A stretch of DNA of 12,908 nucleotides from the NCBI GenBank assembly GCA_030684755.1, contig JAUXXN010000236.1, positions 1 through 12,908 on the forward strand, written 5' to 3'. Positions 7,962 through 12,908 of the stretch are shown piece after piece. Made by a program: the position numbers and the translations under genes. The DNA is from Hydrogenophaga sp. (GTDB lineage Bacteria; Pseudomonadota; Gammaproteobacteria; Burkholderiales; Burkholderiaceae_C). The first letter of the stretch is position 1, and each line of letters starts with the position of its first letter. The notes beneath the pieces were generated by a model, which was not told the DNA's origin, did no database searches, and saw only the letters and a list, made by a program, of their open reading frames with translations.

Positions 7962-9113
7962 ATGCACGCACTGACCTCCGACTCCCTGAAAGCGCTGGCC
8001 GCAAAGGCCCAGCCGCCTTGCTTGTCGCTGTACCAGTCCACCCACCGAAGCCATCCCGACAACCGGCAAGACCCGATCCGTTTTCGGCAAGGTATCGAAA
8101 CGCTGGAAGTTTCCCTTCGGCAGACCCATCCGCAAGCGGATGTGCAGGCGCTGATGGCACCGTTTCATGCGCTCGCCGCCGATGAAAACTTCTGGCAGCA
8201 CACCCTCGACGGCCTGGCCGTGCTGGGCTGCGCCGACGTGTTCCGCGTGTTTGTGCTGCCCCGCGCCATGCCCGAGCTGGCGCTTGCTGCCGCCAGTTTC
8301 CACACCAAGCCGCTGCGGCGTTTCCTTCAGTCGGTGGACCGTTACCAGGTGCTCAGTCTGAGCCGCGACAAGGCCCGTTTGTTTGAGGGCAACCGCGATG
8401 GCCTGGTCGAGATCGACCTGGCTGAACCGGTGCCGCGCACCTCGGTCGATGCGCTTGGCGACGAGCTCACCGAACCGCAGCAAACCGTTTCGTCGCACGG
8501 CGGCATCGGTCGGGGCAGCTCGCCCATGGTGCACAGCTCGGGCGGCAAGAAGGACGAGGTGGACCTCGATGCCGAGCGTTACTTTCGCGCCCTGGACCGT
8601 GCTTTGCTTGAGCACCATTCGCGACCGAGCGGTTTGCCGCTGATGCTGGCCGCACTGCCCGAGCACCACCACCGTTTTCGCCAAGTCAGCCACAACAGCC
8701 TGCTGCTGCCTGAGGGGCTGGAAACCAACCCCGAGGCGCTGGACATGGCCACCCTGAGCCAGCGCGCCTGGGCGGTCGTGCAACCCCAGCACCAAGCCCG
8801 CCAACAGGCCTGGGGTGATGCTTTTCAGGCCGCCCGCGCCAGCGGGCGGGGCAGTGACGACCTGAACGCGGTGGCCCAAGCCGCCGCCGAAGGCCGTGTG
8901 GCTTCGTTGCTGATTGAAGACGAGCGCCAAGTGGCTGGCCGGCTGGACGCCAGCACCGGCCGGGTGAGCCTGGCCGAACTGTCAGACCCCGCCGTGGACG
9001 ACCTGCTCGACGACATTGGCGAACTGGTGGAGCGAATGGGCGGCGAGGTGCGCGTGCTCGCCGCGCAGCGCATGCCCACCAATACCGGTGTGGCCGCGAC
9101 CTTTCGCCACTGA
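7962..9113 (+). CDS. Bacterial eRF1-like protein, baeRF family 3 type
   Basis: Resembles the bacterial archaeo-eukaryotic release-factor family (baeRF, family 3), distant relatives of eRF1/Pelota proposed to act on ribosomes or in stress and conflict responses. The exact function is unknown. The product has 383 residues, no signal peptide, and is cytoplasmic. The N-terminal part (1-130) includes CLSLYQSTHRSHPDNRQDPI and GLAVLGCADVFRVFVLP. The middle domain (about 127-290) begins YQVLSLSRDKARLFEG. It has a glycine-rich loop (179-195, HGGIGRGSSP then SSGG) followed by a helix with RYFRALDRAL, in the place where eRF1 carries its GGQ loop; here GGQ is absent. The C-terminal part has SLLIEDERQVAGRLD and ends VRVLAAQRMPTNTGVAATFRH, a tail typical of the family. 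AGGAGA (7948-7953) sits eight bases before the ATG. An HPF-like gene follows after 45 bp. The family call rests on remembered patterns. Confidence 0.78.
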   Translation: MHALTSDSLKALAAKAQPPCLSLYQSTHRSHPDNRQDPIRFRQGIETLEVSLRQTHPQADVQALMAPFHALAADENFWQHTLDGLAVLGCADVFRVFVLPRAMPELALAAASFHTKPLRRFLQSVDRYQVLSLSRDKARLFEGNRDGLVEIDLAEPVPRTSVDALGDELTEPQQTVSSHGGIGRGSSPMVHSSGGKKDEVDLDAERYFRALDRALLEHHSRPSGLPLMLAALPEHHHRFRQVSHNSLLLPEGLETNPEALDMATLSQRAWAVVQPQHQARQQAWGDAFQAARASGRGSDDLNAVAQAAAEGRVASLLIEDERQVAGRLDASTGRVSLAELSDPAVDDLLDDIGELVERMGGEVRVLAAQRMPTNTGVAATFRH

Positions 9114-9158
9114 ACGCGCCACCGCTGCGCCCATTCAACTGAACAACACGACACTCCC

Positions 9159-9503
9159 ATGAAAATTCAGATCAACACCGACGCCAACATCCAGGGCAAC
9201 GAAGCCCTTGCCGAGCAAGTGAGCTCCACCGTCGAAAACGCGTTGCGGCATGTCAAGGGCCACATCACCCGCGTGGAGGTGCACCTGGGCGACGAAAACG
9301 CGGGCAAGAGCGGCCAGAACGACCAGCGCTGCATGGTTGAGGCACGCCTGGAAGGGCGCCAGCCAGTCGCGGCAAGCGCGTTGGCGCCCACCCTGGCTCA
9401 AGCGGTGCAAGCGGCGTCAGACAAGCTCGCCCGTTTGCTGGAGACGCAACTCGGCCGCCTGGCCAGCGCACAGCGCAGTGCACCCCCGCGGGCTGATGGC
9501 TGA
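9159..9503 (+). CDS. Short HPF/RaiA (S30AE) family ribosome-associated protein
   Basis: Predicted ribosome-binding protein of the hibernation-factor fold (beta-alpha-beta-beta-beta-alpha). Such proteins sit in the small-subunit decoding region and block translation in stress or stationary phase. The 114-residue product shows strand one (KIQINTDANI), helix one (ALAEQVSSTVENALRHV), strand two with RVEVHLGDEN, strand three (RCMVEARLEGRQPVAA) and the long helix (LAQAVQAASDKLARLLETQLGRL). The DQRCMVEARLEG signature marks the atypical short subgroup often annotated HPF/RaiA-family, distinct from the standard rpoN-linked Hpf. The C-terminal dimerisation domain of long HPF is missing. It lies 45 bp after the baeRF3-like gene with no terminator between, so cotranscription is likely. 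The Shine-Dalgarno is weak, which would fit coupling or modest expression. Confidence 0.85.
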   Translation: MKIQINTDANIQGNEALAEQVSSTVENALRHVKGHITRVEVHLGDENAGKSGQNDQRCMVEARLEGRQPVAASALAPTLAQAVQAASDKLARLLETQLGRLASAQRSAPPRADG

Positions 9504-9545
9504 GGTCAACTGAGCACGGGCGCTGGGCCAAGGCGCCGCTGTCTG

Positions 9546-10424
9546 TCAGCTGCGCAGTGCCGCCTCGTACAAACCCTGCACTTTGGGCACATTGGTTTGC
9601 AATTCCCGAATGCGGTTGGGTCCGCTGGGGTGGGTGGACAAAAAGCTCAGACCGGCACCACCCGATGCGGCGCTCATTTTTTCCCACAGACTGACGCTGG
9701 CCTGCGGCTTGTAGGCGGAGCGGGCCGCCAGTTCCAGGCCCACCAAGTCGGCCTCGGACTCGTCTGATCGGCTGAACTTCAGACTCAGCAACTGCGTGCC
9801 CAAGTCGGCGGCCACGTTGCCCAACTCGCCCAGGCCGAGCAGCTGAGCACCCAAACGCAGGCCCAGGCTGGTGGCACCGCTTTTGGCCATGCGCTCGCGG
9901 GCGTGTTCGCGCAGGGCGTGGGCCATTTCGTGGCCCATGATCATGGCGGCTTCGTCGTCGCTGAGTTTGAGCTTGTCCAAAATGCCGGTATAGAACGCGA
10001 TCTTGCCGCCGGGCATGCAAAACGCGTTCACCTGCGGGTTCTGGATCAGGTTCACTTCCCACTTCCATTGGGTGGCGCGTGCGTTCCACGCCGGGGCGTG
10101 GGGCACGATGCGCTGCGCCATGCGGCGCAAGCGTTGCACCTGCGGGTGGTTGGCGGGCAGCAGGGCTTTCTGGCTCTGGGCCTCGCTCATCATTTGGGCG
10201 TATTGCTGCTGTGCTGCGGCTTCCAGTTCGCCTGCGGGCACCAGCTTGCGCAGCGCCGACGACTGGCCCACGTCCACCTGCGCAGCGGCAGGCACCACGG
10301 CTGCTGCCGCACCCGCCAGCACAAAAGCGCGGCGGGCCGACCAGACCGGCTGCGCGCGGGGCGTTGCCACGGGGATGGAGGGGATGGCAGACGAGGCCGT
10401 TCGGAGGTCGCAAATAAAGCACAT
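9546..10424 (-). CDS. Exported M48-family zinc metalloprotease
   Basis: Predicted periplasmic or membrane-associated protease of the Oma1/LoiP/YcaL-like M48 group, probably acting in envelope protein quality control. The product is 292 residues. An RRAFVLAGAAAAVVPAAA segment (31-48) is a signal peptide with a twin-arginine-like RRxF start, so export by Tat or Sec is possible. The catalytic zinc motif HEMAH is at 165-169, with the third ligand probably Glu222 in SRSDESEADLVGLELAA, and STHPSGPNRIREL (263-275) is the conserved C-terminal motif. VNAFCMPGGKIAFYTGIL (132-149) is the typical edge-strand region. There is no transmembrane hairpin as in HtpX and no TPR domain as in BepA, so it is the short form. 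The gene is convergent with the HPF-like gene (42 bp apart). The ATG at 10424 has no Shine-Dalgarno, and the true start may be slightly downstream. Confidence 0.91.
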   Translation of the reverse strand: MCFICDLRTASSAIPSIPVATPRAQPVWSARRAFVLAGAAAAVVPAAAQVDVGQSSALRKLVPAGELEAAAQQQYAQMMSEAQSQKALLPANHPQVQRLRRMAQRIVPHAPAWNARATQWKWEVNLIQNPQVNAFCMPGGKIAFYTGILDKLKLSDDEAAMIMGHEMAHALREHARERMAKSGATSLGLRLGAQLLGLGELGNVAADLGTQLLSLKFSRSDESEADLVGLELAARSAYKPQASVSLWEKMSAASGGAGLSFLSTHPSGPNRIRELQTNVPKVQGLYEAALRS

Positions 10425-10440
10425 GGGTCAATAATAGACA
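10411..10440. promoter_or_regulatory. AT-rich island at the M48 gene start, possible divergent promoter
   Basis: About 30 bp of markedly AT-rich DNA in a GC-rich setting straddle the M48 protease start codon. On the minus strand TATTAT (10436-10431) is a good -10 element only six bases before the ATG, which would imply a leaderless or near-leaderless transcript. On the plus strand AATAAT overlaps the same bases and would suit ampG. No good -35 is visible for either direction. Confidence 0.3.
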
Positions 10441-10535
10441 AAGCGGCGCGTGTGCGCCCGCAACCTGCCCATCTGATCCACCCGATGCCGCTGCTTCCAC
10501 CCTCTGCCCCGCCTGCGGCGCTCAAGCCCAGCACC

Positions 10536-11960
10536 ATGTCCAACACCCCACCCATCACCCCACCTGTTACCACGTCTGTTACCACGCTCGCAGCAACCAC
10601 ACCTGCGTTACCGCTTGACGAACCCAAGCCCACCTGGGGTGAAACCCTGCGTGTGTACTTGGAGCCTGCCAGCTTGCGCATGTTTGCGCTGGGTTTTTCG
10701 GCCGGCTTGCCGCTGCTGCTGGTCCTGGGCACGCTGAGCTTTCGGTTGCGCGAAGCCGGGCTGGACCGCACCACCATTGGCTATCTGAGCTGGGTGGGAC
10801 TGGCCTACGGCTTCAAATGGTGCTGGGCACCGCTGGTGGACCGCATGCCCATTCCCTTGCTCACGCGCCTGATGGGTCGGCGGCGCAGTTGGTTGCTGGT
10901 GTCGCAGTTGGCCATCATGGCGTCGCTGGTGGGCATGGCGCTGGCCGACCCGCGCAGCCAACTCACGCTGGTGGTGTGGTGTGCGCTCGCTGTGGCCTTT
11001 GCGTCGGCCACGCAAGACATTGCGCTGGACGCCTTTCGCATCGAGTCGGCCGACGTGCGCCACCAGGGCGCGCTGGCCGCCACCTACCAGACCGGTTACC
11101 GCCTGGCCATGATCTGGGCCGGCGCCGGTGTGTTGTGGCTGGCGGCCCGTGCCGAAGTGGCGCCTGCTGTGGCCACCGCCGGGGTTGTCGGGCCGGGTGT
11201 GCTGTACCAGCAGGCGGCTTGGACAACGGCCTACCTCGTCATGTCGGCGAGCATGCTGGTGGGGGTGCTCACGGTGCTGTTCACCCGCGAGCCGGTGCGC
11301 GTGGCGCTGGCGCCGTCGAAAAACGCCGCCGAGTGGTTGCGCAGCGCGCTGGTGGAGCCGTTTGCCGACTTTTTGAAGCGCTACGGCAAACATGCGCTGC
11401 TGATCCTGGCGCTGATTGGTGTCTACCGCATCAGCGACGTGGTGATGGGCATCATGGCCAACCCGTTTTATGTGGACATGGGCTACACCAAAGACGAAGT
11501 AGCGGCGGTGACCAAGGTCTACGGCATCATCATGACGCTGGTGGGCGCTTTCATTGGCGGTGCGCTGTCGCTCAAATTTGGCGTTATGCGGGTGCTGATG
11601 CTGGGCGCCGTGTTGTCGGCGGCTAGCAACCTGCTGTTTGCCTGGCTCGCCGGACACGGGCACGACGTGACAGCCCTGATTGCCGTGATCTCGGCCGACA
11701 ACCTCAGCGCGGGCGTGGCTTCGGCGGCGTTCATTGCTTACCTGTCGAGCCTGACCAACGTGACCTATTCGGCCACGCAATACGCTTTGTTCAGTTCCAT
11801 GATGTTGCTGGCGCCCAAGTGGCTGGCGGGCTATTCGGGTGCGTTTGTGGATGCATACGATTACGCCACTTTCTTCACCGCCACCGCGTTTCTGGGTGTG
11901 CCGGTATTGGTGTTGGTGTGGCTGGCCACCAGAATCGACTCTCCCCCGCGCCGCGCCTGA
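10536..11960 (+). CDS. ampG: AmpG-like muropeptide permease (MFS transporter)
   Basis: Inner-membrane transporter that imports GlcNAc-anhydroMurNAc peptides released from the cell wall for recycling; in some bacteria this feeds beta-lactamase induction. From the ATG at 10536 the product is 474 residues with about 12 hydrophobic helices. AmpG signatures are LRMFALGFSAGLPLLLVLGT (47-66), YGFKWCWAPLVDRMP (91-105) with the loop GRRRSW, and ATQDIALDAFRIE (158-170), followed by YQTGYRLAMIWAG (184-196). C-terminal ISADNLSAGVASAAFIAYLSSL and ATQYALFSSM also fit. An in-frame ATG at 10485 would add 17 residues. The Pro/Thr-rich N-terminal tail of about 30 residues contains a small direct repeat and is unlikely to matter for transport. 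The stop codon lies inside a hairpin loop. No ampC, ampD or nagZ is visible nearby. Confidence 0.9.
   Translation: MSNTPPITPPVTTSVTTLAATTPALPLDEPKPTWGETLRVYLEPASLRMFALGFSAGLPLLLVLGTLSFRLREAGLDRTTIGYLSWVGLAYGFKWCWAPLVDRMPIPLLTRLMGRRRSWLLVSQLAIMASLVGMALADPRSQLTLVVWCALAVAFASATQDIALDAFRIESADVRHQGALAATYQTGYRLAMIWAGAGVLWLAARAEVAPAVATAGVVGPGVLYQQAAWTTAYLVMSASMLVGVLTVLFTREPVRVALAPSKNAAEWLRSALVEPFADFLKRYGKHALLILALIGVYRISDVVMGIMANPFYVDMGYTKDEVAAVTKVYGIIMTLVGAFIGGALSLKFGVMRVLMLGAVLSAASNLLFAWLAGHGHDVTALIAVISADNLSAGVASAAFIAYLSSLTNVTYSATQYALFSSMMLLAPKWLAGYSGAFVDAYDYATFFTATAFLGVPVLVLVWLATRIDSPPRRA
10564..10586 (+). repeat. 11-bp direct repeat in the ampG N-terminal tail
   Basis: CTGTTACCACG occurs at 10564-10574 and again at 10576-10586, a 12-bp period that keeps frame and encodes the repeated VTT in PVTTSVTTLAATT. 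This is a slippage-prone low-complexity segment in the predicted cytoplasmic tail of the permease. Confidence 0.7.
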
Positions 11961-12021
11961 CGGCGCGTCACCCCCTCAGGGGGCAACACCTGCGGCCCGG
12001 CAAAGCCGGTTCCGCGGTGTT
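11947..12021. terminator. Triple hairpin between convergent genes; possible bidirectional terminator or REP-like repeat
   Basis: Three inverted repeats follow each other. First, CGCGCCG (11947-11953) and CGGCGCG (11961-11967) flank the ampG stop codon. Second, CCCCC-TCA-GGGGG lies at 11971-11983. Third, a 37-bp imperfect palindrome at 11985-12021 pairs AACACC/GGTGTT, GCGG/CCGC and CCGGC/GCCGG around an AAA loop, 15 pairs in all. The region separates convergent ampG and acyl-CoA synthetase genes. No T run follows, so termination would be Rho-dependent or structural. I recall similar C5/G5-plus-palindrome elements in Comamonadaceae intergenic regions but cannot check copy number here. Confidence 0.65.
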
Positions 12022-12037
12022 CTGGCGTGGGGCTGCC

Positions 12038-12908
12038 TCAGTCCGCCAGCGATGGCGTGGCCACCAAGTCTTTGAGCGCCGCCTTTTGCACCTTGCCCAG
12101 CGCGGTCTTGGGCAGCGCGTCGGTGCGCAGCCAGCGGCGCGGCCATTTGTAGCGTGCCAGCCGCCCGTCCAGAAACTGTTGCAGGGCCAGCGCCCAGTCG
12201 GCGCCGTCTGGCAAGCCTTCGCGCAGCACCACCACGGCCACCACCGTTTCGCCCCAGCGGGCGTCTGCCTGGCCCACCACCGCGCATTCGGCCACGCTCG
12301 GGTATTGCGCCAGCAGGTTTTCAATTTCGGCCGGGTAAATGTTTTCGCCGCCCGAAATGATCATGTCTTTGGCCCGGCCCACCACGGTATAGCTGCCGTC
12401 CGTGGTTTGTTGCGCCAGGTCGCCGGTGTGGAAGAAACCGGCGTCGTCCAGCGCGGGGCGGTCGGGCCAGTAGTGGCGCACCACGTTGGGCGCGCGCACC
12501 CACAGCTCGCCCACGGCGCCGGGCGCCACCTGCAGGCCCTGTGCATCGCGCAGCTCCACACAAACCCCAGGGGCCGGCCAGCCGCACGAACCCATATGGC
12601 TGCTGGCGTGAGTGGGCGGCAGGGCAATGGAAAAAGGCCCGGTTTCGGTGCTGCCGTACACGTTGCACACCGGCACCCCGCGCGCCATGAACGCCCGCAG
12701 CGGCTCGGGTGGCAACAGGCTGGAGCCTGCCCACACCGTGCGCAGGCTGGCGATATCGGTGTCGACCCATTGCGGGTGGCTGGTGAGCGCTTGCAGCGTG
12801 GCGGGCACTTGCAGCGTAAGGGTGGGCCGCTCGTGCTGGATGCAGGCCAGGGTAGCCGCCGCGTCAAAGCGCGAAAACAGCAACACATGCGCGCCTATCG
12901 AGAGTGCC
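12038..12908 (-). CDS. Acyl-CoA synthetase (class I adenylate-forming enzyme), 3' part
   Basis: Activates a carboxylic acid with ATP to the acyl-adenylate and then the CoA thioester. The acid, probably a fatty acid, cannot be told from sequence. The visible 289 C-terminal residues are open to the window edge, so the start lies to the right and the N-terminal half with the TSGTTG P-loop is outside. Motifs present in order are VYGSTETGPFS (nucleotide-binding YGxTE), GSCGWPAPGV, GELWVRAPNVVRHYW, FHTGDLAQ, YTVVGRAKDMIISGGENIYP (hinge and start of the mobile C-terminal domain) and LPKTALGKVQKAAL, whose Lys is the conserved adenylation lysine. No motif in this half is broken. The gene converges on ampG, with a 77-bp hairpin-rich spacer. 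Confidence 0.92.
   Translation of the reverse strand, partial: ALSIGAHVLLFSRFDAAATLACIQHERPTLTLQVPATLQALTSHPQWVDTDIASLRTVWAGSSLLPPEPLRAFMARGVPVCNVYGSTETGPFSIALPPTHASSHMGSCGWPAPGVCVELRDAQGLQVAPGAVGELWVRAPNVVRHYWPDRPALDDAGFFHTGDLAQQTTDGSYTVVGRAKDMIISGGENIYPAEIENLLAQYPSVAECAVVGQADARWGETVVAVVVLREGLPDGADWALALQQFLDGRLARYKWPRRWLRTDALPKTALGKVQKAALKDLVATPSLAD

Noticed and set aside
7659..8930. 423-codon antisense open frame opposite the SGNH and baeRF3 genes
   Set aside because: It crosses two convincing genes and their intergenic gap with His/Gly/Arg-rich composition; no motif or ribosome site was found.
9504..9545. Terminator between the convergent HPF-like and M48 genes
   Set aside because: Only a 5-bp GGCGC/GCGCC stem with a 9-base loop and no T run; too weak to call.
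9265..10500. 411-codon minus-strand frame overlapping the M48 gene in another frame
   Set aside because: The M48 frame carries HEMAH, the ESEAD third-ligand region and the STHP motif; this one is an Arg/Pro/Gly-rich shadow.

Overview
The window reads as chromosomal DNA of a GC-rich betaproteobacterium, most likely a member of the Comamonadaceae (Burkholderiales, Hydrogenophaga/Rhodoferax-like). The reasons are the strong GC bias at codon third positions, a gatCAB operon divergent from mreB, a pyrE/exodeoxyribonuclease III pair, and a C5-TCA-G5 plus long-palindrome intergenic element of a kind I recall from that family. The genus is a guess from memory of gene order and protein style. I saw no tRNA, rRNA, CRISPR array, insertion sequence or phage gene.

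Left part (1-4011): the 5' part of mreB (cell-shape actin, minus strand, running off the left edge) is divergent from gatC-gatA-gatB (plus strand). GatC, GatA and GatB make the amidotransferase that converts Glu-tRNA(Gln) and/or Asp-tRNA(Asn). The 275 bp between mreB and gatC must hold both promoters and also carry a GC-rich hairpin with a T-rich loop.

Middle part (4021-6879): a secreted coiled-coil DUF4124-type protein and pyrE (pyrimidine synthesis) form a minus-strand pair coupled at the pyrE stop. Head-to-head with pyrE are an exodeoxyribonuclease III gene and a YcbL-like metallo-beta-lactamase-fold hydrolase. The start regions of pyrE and the exonuclease gene overlap, so no space is left between them for a conventional promoter.

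Right part (6880-12908): a membrane-anchored SGNH/GDSL hydrolase is followed by a likely two-gene ribosome-related unit. Its members are a bacterial eRF1-like protein of the baeRF family 3 type and a short HPF/RaiA (S30AE) protein. Convergent to these is an exported M48 zinc metalloprotease. This is divergent from an AmpG-like muropeptide permease, which converges on the 3' part of an acyl-CoA synthetase gene (minus strand, running off the right edge). Three hairpins in a row lie between the last two genes.

Most genes are ordinary housekeeping genes. The part least explained by textbook biology is the baeRF3-HPF pair (7962-9503), which looks like a small ribosome-stress or ribosome-rescue module. 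Its eRF1-like protein has a glycine-rich loop but no GGQ tripeptide.
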